Origin: Winogradskyella sediminis
Lineage (GTDB): Bacteria > Bacteroidota > Bacteroidia > Flavobacteriales > Flavobacteriaceae
Length of the DNA stretch: 64,000 nucleotides
Assembly: GCF_003387355.1 (NCBI RefSeq)
Contig: NZ_QUNH01000003.1
Coordinates: forward strand, 186,001 to 250,000
Direction of reading: 5' to 3'
Shown: in pieces, positions 1 to 8,497 of the stretch
How the letters are laid out: every line of letters begins with the position of its first letter
How positions within the stretch are numbered: the first letter of the stretch is position 1
The notes under the pieces: model-generated
What the model saw: the letters and a program-made list of their open reading frames with translations, nothing else
Database searches by the model: none
What the model was told of the DNA's origin: nothing
Program-made: the position numbers and the translations under genes

Positions 1-1130
1 TGCCCAACCTTTATGGTTCTGCTTCTCAAACATTTTCCAATGGTAATTCTATAGATCCTATTACGAGTGATTTTGTTAGTGAACAAATTCACAGTACAAA
101 TGTAAGTTTGAATAGTTCTATGACCATATTTCAAGGTAATCAGATAAATAATCAGATAGCTCAAAACGAGTTATTGCTTAATCAAAGCGTGTTTCTTGAA
201 GAAGAAGTTAAAAATAATATCATTATAAGCATATTAGAAAACTATTTACAAATTCTGTACGCTAAAGAAGGTATTACCATCGCTGAAAATAATTTAGCGG
301 CTTCAGAGAAGGAAGTTGAACGCGCTAAGGCCAGATTAGATGCAGGCTCTATTGCATTAAGCGATTATACCGAAGCTCAAAGTCAAGCAGCGTCTAATAA
401 ATACGCCATAATAACAGCGAAAAACACGTACCAACAATATGTTATTGCGTTAAAGCAGTTATTAGAATTAGATCCTACTCAAGATATAGAAATTGAGACC
501 TTAAGTTCTGATTTGGATTATGTGACTATAGAACTCGATAAAATGAAGATTTACAATAATGCGCTGGGCATTCTACCAGAAGTAAATGCAAGTAAAATAG
601 GAGTAGAAGTCAGTGAAAAAGAATTAGAAATTGCTAAAGGTGCTTATTTGCCAACCTTGTCTTTGGTAAGTAGTTTAGGATCTGGTTATACTAGTATTAA
701 TGATAATAGCTTTTCGGATCAGTTTGATTTAAACTTTAATCAAAGAATTGGGCTCTCTTTAGATATTCCAATTTTTAATAGAAATCAAACCAAAGCTGCT
801 GTGCAATCAGCCCAGATTAATATTGAAAAAGCACAGATTAGCCAACAACTCGTAGAAAAAGAAGTCTATAAAAAGGTAGAAACAGCATATCAGAATGCGC
901 TCTCTACGCAAGAGCAGTTAGTTGCTGCATTAGCCTCAAAAGATGCTGCGGAACAATCTTATGCTCTAGCTCAAAAGAAATACGAATTAGGCGCTTTAAG
1001 TACTACGGATTTGGTTATCAGTCAAAATACATTTACCAATGCACAGCAAAATTATTTACAAGCAAAATACTTGAATATTTTATACCAACAATTATTACAA
1101 TTTTATCAAGGAAAAGAGATCAAACTTTAA
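1..1130 (+). CDS. TolC-family outer membrane efflux protein (5' end outside window)
   Basis: Outer-membrane channel of a tripartite efflux pump, expected to form a trimeric barrel with a periplasmic helical tunnel. The reading frame is open from base 3 without a start codon, so the N-terminus lies upstream; the first visible residues (PNLYGSASQTFSNG, then SIDPITSDF) are the usual start of the mature TolC fold in Bacteroidota. Two long helical repeats rich in Ala, Gln, Lys and Glu follow, including the pair ERAKARLDAGSIALSDYTEA and QKKYELGALSTTDLVISQNT, the classical duplicated helix-turn motif of the OEP family. It ends 11 bases before the MacA-like adaptor gene and heads the same transcription unit. 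Family assignment is firm; the transported substrate cannot be told from sequence. Confidence 0.93.
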   Translation, partial: PNLYGSASQTFSNGNSIDPITSDFVSEQIHSTNVSLNSSMTIFQGNQINNQIAQNELLLNQSVFLEEEVKNNIIISILENYLQILYAKEGITIAENNLAASEKEVERAKARLDAGSIALSDYTEAQSQAASNKYAIITAKNTYQQYVIALKQLLELDPTQDIEIETLSSDLDYVTIELDKMKIYNNALGILPEVNASKIGVEVSEKELEIAKGAYLPTLSLVSSLGSGYTSINDNSFSDQFDLNFNQRIGLSLDIPIFNRNQTKAAVQSAQINIEKAQISQQLVEKEVYKKVETAYQNALSTQEQLVAALASKDAAEQSYALAQKKYELGALSTTDLVISQNTFTNAQQNYLQAKYLNILYQQLLQFYQGKEIKL

Positions 1131-1141
1131 TCAAAACACTC

Positions 1142-2347
1142 ATGAAAAATAAAAAGAAACTTATAATCACTAGTCTCGTATTAGTGGTAATTGCAACCAT
1201 AGCTTTTAGCTTTTTAAAAGGTGAAGACTCCATAATAATAGAGGCTGAAACAGTATTAGCAAAGAAAGCTGATGTCACTACGATGGTGACGGCAACCGGA
1301 ACCATAGAACCTATAAACCAAGTTGATGTAGGTACACAAGTATCTGGTGTTGTAGAAAAAGTATATGTAGATTATAACTCTGAAGTTAAAGAAGGACAGT
1401 TAATTGCTGAGTTAGATAAAACCAATCTAAAAGCTTCACTAACGCAAGCACAAGCAGCTTATGACAATGCGGTAAGTCAGAGAAATTATACGAAAACAAT
1501 TTACGACAGACAGAAAACTTTATACGATAATCAGGTGATTAGTAAATCAGATTTTGATGATGCTAATTTTAACTACCAAACAGCAAAGGGGACGGTGACG
1601 CAACGCCTTTCAGATTTACAATCTGCAAGAACCAATTTAGAATATGCCAATATCTATTCACCTATAGATGGTGTGGTATTATCTAGAGATATTGAAGAAG
1701 GCCAAACTGTAGCGGCTAGTTATAGTACACCAACTTTATTTACAATCGCTCAAGATTTAAAAGAAATGCAAGTTGAAGCGGATGTTGACGAAGCTGATAT
1801 AGGGCAAGTGAAAGAAGGTCAACGTGTAGAATTTACGGTCGATGCGTATATCGGAGAAACGTTTAATGGTGTGGTGACACAAGTACGTTTAGATCCTACA
1901 GTGACATCTAACGTTGTGACTTATACAGTAGTTGTTAAAGCAGATAATGAAGATCTTAAATTAAAACCAGGTTTAACGGCGACCATTTCAATTTTTACTT
2001 TAGAATTAAATGATGTGCTCACGGTTGAAGCCAAAGCAATTAATTTTAAACCTGAGAGAGAGACTTTAATGGCTTATAATAATCAACATCAGTTGGCCCC
2101 TAATAATGAAGAACAGTCATCAAGTGAAACTAGCCTTTGGGTATTAGGAAAAAACGGATCAATCACCCCAAAATCAGTAATTCTCGGAGCTAGTGATGGT
2201 GTAAATGTTCAAATATTAAATGGTGTATCAGAGGGGGATAAACTAGTGTATAGTTTAAAAGGTGTTTCTAAATCAGAAGCAGGACCAGCGGACAAAAGTG
2301 AAAGTCCGTTTATGCCAAAACCACCAGGAGGAAGTCGAAAAAAATAA
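1142..2347 (+). CDS. MacA-like periplasmic adaptor subunit (HlyD/RND-MFP family)
   Basis: Membrane-fusion protein linking an inner-membrane ABC transporter to the TolC channel. A single N-terminal hydrophobic segment (residues 7-23) anchors or exports it. It is followed by the biotinyl-lipoyl half motif VTATGTIEPINQVDVGTQVS, an alpha-hairpin (about 95-160), the second lipoyl half (YSPIDGVVLSRDIEEGQTVA) and a beta-barrel domain with the typical KPGLTATISI stretch near residue 280. About 400 residues is normal for MacA. The C-terminal tail is proline/lysine rich. It lies between the TolC and ATPase genes with spacers of 11 and 5 bases, so co-transcription is very likely. Substrate unknown; MacAB relatives export macrolides, lipoproteins or peptides. 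Confidence 0.93.
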   Translation: MKNKKKLIITSLVLVVIATIAFSFLKGEDSIIIEAETVLAKKADVTTMVTATGTIEPINQVDVGTQVSGVVEKVYVDYNSEVKEGQLIAELDKTNLKASLTQAQAAYDNAVSQRNYTKTIYDRQKTLYDNQVISKSDFDDANFNYQTAKGTVTQRLSDLQSARTNLEYANIYSPIDGVVLSRDIEEGQTVAASYSTPTLFTIAQDLKEMQVEADVDEADIGQVKEGQRVEFTVDAYIGETFNGVVTQVRLDPTVTSNVVTYTVVVKADNEDLKLKPGLTATISIFTLELNDVLTVEAKAINFKPERETLMAYNNQHQLAPNNEEQSSSETSLWVLGKNGSITPKSVILGASDGVNVQILNGVSEGDKLVYSLKGVSKSEAGPADKSESPFMPKPPGGSRKK

Positions 2348-2352
2348 AAGCC

Positions 2353-3096
2353 ATGAGTAAAGAAATCATAAAAATACAAGATTTAAAGCGTGAGTTTACC
2401 ATGGGTACCGAAACGGTTCATGCCTTAAAAGGAATTTCATTTTCTATACAAGAAGGAGAGTTTGTAACCATAATGGGTTCTAGCGGATCTGGTAAAAGTA
2501 CAATGCTAAATATTTTAGGCTGTTTAGATCAACCCACATCAGGGTTGTATGAAATTGATGGGGTGAGTGTAAAAGATTTAAATAGAAATCAGTTAGCCAC
2601 CATAAGAAATGAAAAAATTGGATTCATATTTCAATCTTATAATTTATTAGCCAGAACCTCTGCTATAGAAAATGTAGAGCTTCCGCTATTATACAATAGT
2701 AAAATAACTTCTGAAGAGCGAAGGGAGAGAGCAATCAAAGCCTTAGAGATGGTTGGTTTAGGCGAACGATTGCATCATACCCCTTCGCAGCTTTCAGGAG
2801 GACAACAGCAACGTGTGGCTATAGCAAGATCGCTGGTAAACAATCCGGTAATGATTTTAGCAGATGAAGCCACAGGGAATTTAGATACAAGGACATCATA
2901 TGAGATTATGTCTTTGTTTCAAGAATTAAATAGAAAAGGGATTACAATCACCTTTGTTACGCACGAGCCAGATATAGCAACATTTAGTAGCAGAACTGTG
3001 GTTTTAAAAGATGGAGAGATTATGCAAGATTATAAAAATCATAATATTCAATCTGCCGCTGAAGAATTAGCTAAACTACCTAAACAAGATCATTAA
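2353..3096 (+). CDS. MacB/LolD-type ABC transporter ATP-binding protein
   Basis: Cytoplasmic ATPase of the mechanotransmission type of ABC transporter. All nucleotide-binding motifs are present: Walker [10 protein letters not shown] (residues 42-50), Q-loop Gln94, signature LSGGQ (147-151), Walker B VMILADE (166-172), D-loop and switch histidine in the segment FVTHEPD. The 247-residue length fits a separate LolD-like subunit; in Escherichia coli MacB the ATPase and permease are fused, whereas here the permease is the next gene, two bases downstream. Together with the preceding adaptor and channel it forms a complete pump. Confidence 0.95.
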   Translation: MSKEIIKIQDLKREFTMGTETVHALKGISFSIQEGEFVTIMGSSGSGKSTMLNILGCLDQPTSGLYEIDGVSVKDLNRNQLATIRNEKIGFIFQSYNLLARTSAIENVELPLLYNSKITSEERRERAIKALEMVGLGERLHHTPSQLSGGQQQRVAIARSLVNNPVMILADEATGNLDTRTSYEIMSLFQELNRKGITITFVTHEPDIATFSSRTVVLKDGEIMQDYKNHNIQSAAEELAKLPKQDH

Positions 3097-3098
3097 TT

Positions 3099-4319
3099 AT
3101 GAGAGTTTTAAATTTATTAAAAATAGCAACAAAAGCCATTGTGCTTAATAAAACCCGAACCTTACTAACTATGTTGGGTATTATCATTGGTGTGGCATCT
3201 GTTATTGCGATGTTGGCTATTGGAGAAGGCTCTAAAGAAAGTATTAGAAGTACTATTTCTGCAATGGGTTCTAACATGATTACCGTAAGGCCTGGAGCAG
3301 ACGATAGTGGTCCGGCAAGAGGAAGTGGAGGCGATGTACAAACTTTAGTGTTAGAGGACTACGAAAAAATTAAGAAAGATGCCGATTTGTTAAACGCTAT
3401 AACTCCGGTAGTAAATAGTGGAGGACAAGTGATCAATGGTTCTAATAACTGGCCAAGTTCAATATATGGTGTTAATCCCGATTATCTAAGTATTAAAGTT
3501 GTTGGGTTGCAAAGTGGTAGTATGTTTACGGATGCTGAAGTCAAATCTGCCTCTAAAGTGGCTTTAATTGGACAAACTGTTGTTGATAATGTTTTTCCAA
3601 ATGGTGAAGAGCCTGTAGGGCAAATGATTAGATTTAATAATATTCCATTTAAAGTCATTGGAGTACTGGAGGAAAAAGGGGAAAATACTTTTGGTCAAGA
3701 TCAAGACGATATTGTTATTGCACCATTTACCACAGTACAAAAGCGTATTTTAGCTATTGATTATCTCAATCAGATAATGGCTTCGGCGGTAAGTGAAGAT
3801 GATGCACCGGCAGCTGTAGAACAAGTTACCGAAATTTTACGTGCTCAGCACAAGTTGTTAGATTCTGAAGATGATGATTTTACCGTGCGTTCTATGGAGG
3901 AATTGATTTCGACATTTAGTTCTACTAGCGAAATGTTAACCATTTTATTGGTAGCGGTTGCTAGTATTTCGTTGCTAATTGGTGGTATTGGAATTATGAA
4001 TATTATGTACGTCTCAGTAAAAGAAAGAACGAAAGAAATTGGGCTTAGAATGGCGGTTGGTGCCAAAGGAGCTGATATTTTAATGCAATTTTTAATCGAA
4101 GCTATTTTAATCAGTATTACGGGAGGTGTAATCGGCGTGTTATTAGGTCTTGGTGCTACGGTATTTATTGAGGAATTTCTAAATTGGCCTACCAGCGTCG
4201 CCTTGTATTCTATAATTATTTCTTTTGCTGTGTGTGCAATAACTGGTATCTTCTTTGGATGGTATCCTGCCAGAAAAGCATCGGCATTAGACCCAATAAC
4301 GGCATTGCGCTACGAGTAA
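3099..4319 (+). CDS. MacB-like ABC transporter permease (FtsX family)
   Basis: Inner-membrane permease with the MacB topology: one N-terminal helix (about residues 20-42, with LTMLGIIIGVASVIAMLAIG), a large periplasmic MacB_PCD domain (about 45-265), and three C-terminal helices containing the FtsX signature region (IGGIGIMNIMYVSVKERTKE, near 295-314). The end, PARKASALDPITALRYE, is the usual C-terminus of the family. It starts two bases after the ATPase gene. This subunit transmits ATP-driven conformational change to the periplasmic adaptor rather than carrying substrate across the membrane itself. Pump composition is secure; the substrate is not. Confidence 0.94.
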   Translation: MRVLNLLKIATKAIVLNKTRTLLTMLGIIIGVASVIAMLAIGEGSKESIRSTISAMGSNMITVRPGADDSGPARGSGGDVQTLVLEDYEKIKKDADLLNAITPVVNSGGQVINGSNNWPSSIYGVNPDYLSIKVVGLQSGSMFTDAEVKSASKVALIGQTVVDNVFPNGEEPVGQMIRFNNIPFKVIGVLEEKGENTFGQDQDDIVIAPFTTVQKRILAIDYLNQIMASAVSEDDAPAAVEQVTEILRAQHKLLDSEDDDFTVRSMEELISTFSSTSEMLTILLVAVASISLLIGGIGIMNIMYVSVKERTKEIGLRMAVGAKGADILMQFLIEAILISITGGVIGVLLGLGATVFIEEFLNWPTSVALYSIIISFAVCAITGIFFGWYPARKASALDPITALRYE

Positions 4320-4346
4320 TATAATCGCTAATTTTAATCGAATAAT

Positions 4347-5645
4347 ATGAAAATTTACAAAAAAAATTATGTTATATTGAGTTTAATAACTGTTTCTTTA
4401 ATTGCCACTTCATGCGGAAATAAAACGCATAAAGAAGAAAACACATCTACAAACGAAGTTATTAAAAGCGTAACAGAAAATTTACCAGATGTCAATAACT
4501 ACCCAATAGTTGGTACTAATCAAACTACGTTTTTTAACAATATCGAAGAAACTGTAAAGCAAGAGTTAGGTGATGATTTTTATGGGCAAAATGCTAATTA
4601 CTTAGGTAACGAACCTAAATATGTAGATAATGGTGACGGGACAGTGACTGATATGGTTACCGGACTCATGTGGCAACAATCTTTTGATCATAATGGAGAT
4701 GGACAAATTAAAGTAGATGATAAACTAACATATAAAGAAATATTACAACTTATTGATGAAGGTGTTTCGTTTGCTGGTTATGACGATTGGAGTCTGCCAA
4801 CAATAAAAGAAATGTATTCCTTAATTTTATACAGTGGTAGAGATATTGCACCAGAAAGTAGATCAGAGGAGAAGCTTATACCTTTTTTGGATAATAGCAC
4901 GTTTGACTTTGCCTACGGTGATTTAGATGCACGTGAGCGTCTTATTGATATGCAATGTTCTACAACAACCACATATGTAAGTGAAGAAGTTGAGCAACTT
5001 ATGTTTGGTGTTAACTTTGCAGACGGACGTATTAAAGGGTATGGTTTGCGCGCACCACATGGTCCTGGAGATAAAAAATTTAATTATTTATTTGTAAGAG
5101 GGAATAAAAATTATGGTATCAATGATTTTGTAGATAATAATGACGGAACCATAACAGATAAAGCTACAGATTTAATGTGGATGCAAGATGACAATGGAGA
5201 AGCGATGTTATGGCAAGATGCTTTAAAATATGCGGAAGGAAAAGAATTTGCTGGTTATGATGACTGGAGATTGCCAGATGCAAAAGAATTGCAAAGTATA
5301 GTGGACTATACGCGCTCTCCTGCTACAACAAATTCGGCTGCAATAAACTCAATCTTTAATTGTTCTGAAATTATTAATGAAAAAGGAAATAAAGATTTTC
5401 CTTGGTATTATACGAGTACCACACACGCTACCAAAGAAAATGGTACAAAAGCAGTCTATGTCGCCTTTGGTAAAAGTTTAGGTAACATGAATGGAAATGG
5501 ATGGATAGATGTACATGGTGCTGGTTCTCAACGTAGCGACCCAAAAACTGGTAACCCTGAGGACTATGCGGAAGGTGACGGACCTCAAGGAGATGCCATT
5601 CGTATTTATAATTATGTACGTTTAGTAAGAACGATTGAAAAATAG
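4347..5645 (+). CDS. DUF1566 (Lcl C-terminal-like) lipoprotein, two domain copies
   Basis: Exported lipoprotein of 432 residues: hydrophobic leader ending in the lipobox ATSC with Cys23 as the lipidated residue. Two DUF1566 copies are visible, each opening with a Gly-Asp-Gly-Thr turn (DNGDGTVTDMVTGLMWQQ near 96-112 and DNNDGTITDKATDLMWMQ near 265-282) and each with the DDWSLP/DDWRLP core. The first copy carries an EF-hand-like loop (Asp114 to Asp125, DHNGDGQIKVDD), suggesting calcium binding. Function of the family is poorly defined; it is often surface exposed. It begins 27 bases after the permease gene, and the DoxX gene starts four bases after its stop, so it probably belongs to the efflux/LytTR transcription unit. 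Confidence 0.85.
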   Translation: MKIYKKNYVILSLITVSLIATSCGNKTHKEENTSTNEVIKSVTENLPDVNNYPIVGTNQTTFFNNIEETVKQELGDDFYGQNANYLGNEPKYVDNGDGTVTDMVTGLMWQQSFDHNGDGQIKVDDKLTYKEILQLIDEGVSFAGYDDWSLPTIKEMYSLILYSGRDIAPESRSEEKLIPFLDNSTFDFAYGDLDARERLIDMQCSTTTTYVSEEVEQLMFGVNFADGRIKGYGLRAPHGPGDKKFNYLFVRGNKNYGINDFVDNNDGTITDKATDLMWMQDDNGEAMLWQDALKYAEGKEFAGYDDWRLPDAKELQSIVDYTRSPATTNSAAINSIFNCSEIINEKGNKDFPWYYTSTTHATKENGTKAVYVAFGKSLGNMNGNGWIDVHGAGSQRSDPKTGNPEDYAEGDGPQGDAIRIYNYVRLVRTIEK

Positions 5646-5649
5646 CAAA

Positions 5650-6048
5650 ATGAAAAAGAACACAGACTTAGGATTACTACTATTAAGAATAACAGTAGCA
5701 GGATTAATGCTCTTTCATGGAGTGGCAAAATTAGGGCATCTTGATGGCATACAAGGCATGTTGTCAGACATTGGTGTACCTCAAATAGTGGGTTATGGAG
5801 TATATGTCACTGAATTAGTGGCACCAATATTAATGATTATAGGTTTTAGAACCCGATTAGCATCTTTGGTATTTTTCTTCGGAATGGTTGTGGCTTTGCT
5901 CATGAAACATTCAGGAGATATATTTGCGCTTTCAAGAACAGGAGGGTTAGAGATAGAACTTATTTTGCTGTATGCCTTCGGAGCTTTAGCTTTGTTCTTT
6001 ACGGGAGCAGGAAAGTACGCCATATCTACCAAAAATATTTGGGATTAA
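5650..6048 (+). CDS. DoxX family membrane protein
   Basis: Small integral membrane protein of about 132 residues with four predicted helices, carrying the DoxX hallmarks: LLLLRITVAGLMLFHGVAKL near the N-terminus and a C-terminal helix pair ending in FFTGAGKYAIS. The start is set at the ATG at 5650; an upstream in-frame TTG at 5635 would overlap the preceding stop codon and is less likely. DoxX proteins are linked to quinone or sulfur redox reactions and membrane stress in various bacteria, but no substrate can be inferred here. It sits between the DUF1566 lipoprotein and the sensor kinase, eight bases from the latter. Confidence 0.85.
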   Translation: MKKNTDLGLLLLRITVAGLMLFHGVAKLGHLDGIQGMLSDIGVPQIVGYGVYVTELVAPILMIIGFRTRLASLVFFFGMVVALLMKHSGDIFALSRTGGLEIELILLYAFGALALFFTGAGKYAISTKNIWD

Positions 6049-6056
6049 AACATTAA

Positions 6057-7097
6057 ATGATAATGCAAAAAAATATAACGGTAACAATTCTGTCACATGC
6101 ACTAGTATGGCTTGTGCTTTTATGTATGCCATATATGTTGTCTTATGGACAAGAACAAGATATAAATAGGTTAATAGCACATTTCTGGATTCCTTTGCTG
6201 TTTTCAGCTGGTATCTTCTATGGTAACTACTTTTTAATCATCGATCAATATTTATTTACAAAAAAAATGTTGTTATTCATTGGTGTAAATGTTGTATTAA
6301 TCACTTGTGCTATAGTTTTTAAAGAGTTAATAGAAGGGCTGTATTTTGAGGATCTTATAAAAGGTCGTCCTACTGAAGATGGTGATAAACCACCTTTTAA
6401 AATGTTTCTCTATATACAATTGCTTATGTATATGGCGCCTCTGTTATTTTCTATTGCTATAAAAACTACAAAGCGTTGGGTGAGAACGGAAGCAGAGCGT
6501 AAGGAAGCGACTAATTTTAAATTAAAATCAGAATTACAGCATCTTCATTACCAACTACAACCGCATTTCTTTTTTAATTCATTAAATAATATTTATGCAA
6601 TGGTAGATCTATCGCCAGACCAAGCCAAAACATCGATCCATAGCTTAAGTAAATTAATGCGTTACATGTTGTATGAAACGGATGTAGAGTTAATTCTTTT
6701 ATCTAAAGAAATTGAATTCATGAAAAAGTATATTGACCTTATGAAGCTTCGTGTTTCAGATAAAACGGTTGTGAATTATAGTTTTCCATTGAAAGAAACC
6801 GGAATTAAAATTGCACCTTTACTTTTTATTTCATTAATTGAAAATGCGTTTAAACACGGTGTGTCGGCTAGTAATGAAAGCTTAATTACCATTGAGATGA
6901 CCTGCGAAGACAACACTGTAACCTTCGATATTGAAAATGATAATTATCCTAAACAGACTAATGATCAAAGTGGTTCTGGTATAGGCTTACAGAATCTCAT
7001 TAAACGTCTAGAGTTATTGTATCCTCAAAAACACAAGTTTAAAACGGCTTTAAATAATAACCGATTTTCAGTACATTTAGAAATTGAAATGAATTAA
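6057..7097 (+). CDS. LytS/YehU-type sensor histidine kinase
   Basis: Membrane histidine kinase of the LytS/YpdA type. About four hydrophobic helices occupy residues 8-140, with no recognisable periplasmic sensor domain, then a His_kinase (PF06580) module. The phospho-acceptor is His170 in QLQPHFFFNSLNNIYAM, and the N-box Asn263 lies in LIENAFKHG; the G-box GSGIGLQNLIKRL follows. The ATG at 6057 is used; an in-frame ATG two codons later is possible. It is three bases upstream of a LytTR regulator and is its obvious partner. Close spacing to the efflux genes suggests that the two-component system is encoded with, and may control, the pump. Confidence 0.93.
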   Translation: MIMQKNITVTILSHALVWLVLLCMPYMLSYGQEQDINRLIAHFWIPLLFSAGIFYGNYFLIIDQYLFTKKMLLFIGVNVVLITCAIVFKELIEGLYFEDLIKGRPTEDGDKPPFKMFLYIQLLMYMAPLLFSIAIKTTKRWVRTEAERKEATNFKLKSELQHLHYQLQPHFFFNSLNNIYAMVDLSPDQAKTSIHSLSKLMRYMLYETDVELILLSKEIEFMKKYIDLMKLRVSDKTVVNYSFPLKETGIKIAPLLFISLIENAFKHGVSASNESLITIEMTCEDNTVTFDIENDNYPKQTNDQSGSGIGLQNLIKRLELLYPQKHKFKTALNNNRFSVHLEIEMN

Positions 7098-7100
7098 ATA

Positions 7101-7829
7101 ATGAGCACTATTAAAATTTCTTGTATTGTTGTCGATGATGAGCCTATGGCGCTCAATTTGGTAGAAAGTTATGTTGAAAAAACTCCGTTCTTAGATTTTA
7201 AAAAGAAATGTAGTAGTGCTATTGAAGCCATGGAATACATAAAATCTAATCCGGTAGATTTATTGTTTTTAGATATCCAAATGCCAGATCTTACTGGTAT
7301 TGAGTTTTCAAAAATGCTACCAAAGGATACACGTGTTATTTTTACTACTGCCTTTGATCATTATGCTTTAGAAGGGTTTAAAGTAGAAGCCATCGATTAT
7401 TTATTGAAACCATTTGATTATGCAGAGTTTCTTGCAGCAGCTAATAAGGCGAATACTTGGTTTGAACTCGTAAATGGTAAACGCGAGAGTATATTGTCTG
7501 AAGAGAAAGAATTCCTATTCGTTAAATCGGAATACAAACAAATAAGAGTCAAACTAGCAGATGTTCTTTATTTTGAAGGTCTAAAAGATTATATTAAAAT
7601 ATGGTTAAAGGATAACCCTAAACCTATTTTAACCTTGATGAGCTTAAAATCTTTAGAAGAAGAACTTCCGGAAACACAGTTTATGCGTGTTCACCGGTCT
7701 TTTATTGTCTCTTTAAATAATATCGATGTTATTGAGCGTAGCCAAATTATAATTAATGAGCAACGCATTACAGTATCGGAGCAGTATAAGCCAAAATTCT
7801 TACAGTTTATCAATAATAACTCTCTGTAA
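7101..7829 (+). CDS. LytTR family DNA-binding response regulator
   Basis: Two-domain response regulator of 242 residues. The receiver domain (about 5-120) has the acidic pair in CIVVDDEP, the phospho-acceptor Asp58 in LLFLDIQMPD, and the conserved lysine in IDYLLKPFDYAEF. A LytTR DNA-binding domain (about 142-240) follows, with the typical FVKSEYKQIRVKLADVLYFE and FMRVHRSFIVSLNNID stretches. Partner of the adjacent LytS-like kinase. LytTR domains bind pairs of short direct repeats; repeated CGTCTAT words stand directly downstream, in front of the next two genes, and are candidate targets. Confidence 0.94.
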   Translation: MSTIKISCIVVDDEPMALNLVESYVEKTPFLDFKKKCSSAIEAMEYIKSNPVDLLFLDIQMPDLTGIEFSKMLPKDTRVIFTTAFDHYALEGFKVEAIDYLLKPFDYAEFLAAANKANTWFELVNGKRESILSEEKEFLFVKSEYKQIRVKLADVLYFEGLKDYIKIWLKDNPKPILTLMSLKSLEEELPETQFMRVHRSFIVSLNNIDVIERSQIIINEQRITVSEQYKPKFLQFINNNSL

Positions 7830-7844
7830 TATAGTGTTTTATTG

Positions 7845-7895
7845 TTCGTCTATGAGTTTCGCTTATTGAACGGTGAAATTATCCTATTCGTCTAT
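7845..7895 (+). promoter_or_regulatory. Pair of TTCGTCTAT direct repeats upstream of EF-hand lipoprotein
   Basis: TTCGTCTAT occurs at 7845-7853 and again at 7887-7895, a spacing of 42 bases (about four helical turns). The pair lies just upstream of a TACATTTG -7 element and just downstream of the LytTR regulator gene. The shorter word CGTCTAT recurs at 8390-8396 in front of the next gene. Direct repeats are the expected target type for LytTR domains, but the binding is inferred only. Confidence 0.4.
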
Positions 7896-7923
7896 TTTGC
7901 TTTATAAGAAAGTAAAACAGAAC

Positions 7924-7931
7924 TACATTTG
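7924..7931 (+). promoter_or_regulatory. Bacteroidota -7 element TACATTTG
   Basis: Exact match to the TAnnTTTG consensus. A TTTTG that could serve as the -33 box ends at 7899, leaving 24 bases, a little longer than the usual spacing of about 19-21. Predicted transcription would start a few bases upstream of 7943, favouring the ATG at 7961 over the ATG at 7943. Confidence 0.5.
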
Positions 7932-7960
7932 TACAACTTTAAATGTATAGCATATCTCTT

Positions 7961-8260
7961 ATGAAGAAAATAGTATTATCACTAGCTGTTGTATTTACCC
8001 TGTTGCGTTGTAACAGTGTTAAAAATGTAAATACATCTTCCGTGTCTCAGTCTGCAACGCTATTGAGCTCTTTAAGTTCTAATTCAACCGTTCAGCAAAT
8101 TGCTAGCTTATTTAGTTTATTGGATACTAATAATGATGAAGCCATAAGTACCTCTGAGGCCATCGGTTCTGTGGCCGATAATTTCAATGTTTTGGATACA
8201 GATAATAGTTCAACTTTAAACTTAACTGAGTTAACAGGAATATTGAATTTGTTAAAATAA
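7961..8260 (+). CDS. Small EF-hand-containing exported protein, probable lipoprotein
   Basis: Protein of 99 residues with a hydrophobic leader and a cysteine at residue 17 (TLLRCNS); the residue before Cys is Arg instead of the usual Gly/Ala/Ser, so lipidation is uncertain. After a serine-rich linker come two EF-hand-type loops, DTNNDEAISTSE and DTDNSSTLNLTE, each with acidic residues at positions 1, 3 and 12, separated by about 20 residues as in a paired EF-hand. The ATG at 7961 is preferred over an in-frame ATG at 7943 because it gives a normal signal peptide and leaves a leader after the predicted promoter. Expected to bind calcium outside the cytoplasm; no function can be assigned. It is monocistronic, with a strong terminator behind it. 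Confidence 0.72.
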   Translation: MKKIVLSLAVVFTLLRCNSVKNVNTSSVSQSATLLSSLSSNSTVQQIASLFSLLDTNNDEAISTSEAIGSVADNFNVLDTDNSSTLNLTELTGILNLLK

Positions 8261-8280
8261 TTCCCCTAGTTTAATAGCTG

Positions 8281-8318
8281 AAAAAGGTGTCCGGTTTAAA
8301 TGGATGCCTTTTTTTTTG
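8281..8318 (+). terminator. Rho-independent terminator
   Basis: A 12-pair stem (8281-8292 with 8302-8313, two G-U pairs) with a 9-base loop, followed by a run of T to 8318. It ends the EF-hand gene. Confidence 0.85.
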
Positions 8319-8389
8319 TATCACACATCAAATTCTACTCGGCTTAAAATCTATAAAAACGTCCTGTTGGTAGATACAATTAAGGGAAG

Positions 8390-8458
8390 CGTCTATTAGT
8401 ATTTTATTTCAACATTATTTCAAATACTTTTAAACTATCAATAAGAATTAACGTCTAA
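8390..8458 (+). promoter_or_regulatory. CGTCTAT/CGTCTAA motifs upstream of the DUF6515-like gene
   Basis: CGTCTAT at 8390-8396 and CGTCTAA at 8452-8458 precede the gene at 8498. They match the word found twice upstream of the previous gene. No convincing TAnnTTTG element is visible in this 179-base spacer. Candidate binding sites for the nearby LytTR regulator, by inference only. Confidence 0.3.
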
Positions 8459-8497
8459 TTATTGATTGTAAAGTTTAACCTTTTAAAACCGAAGATT

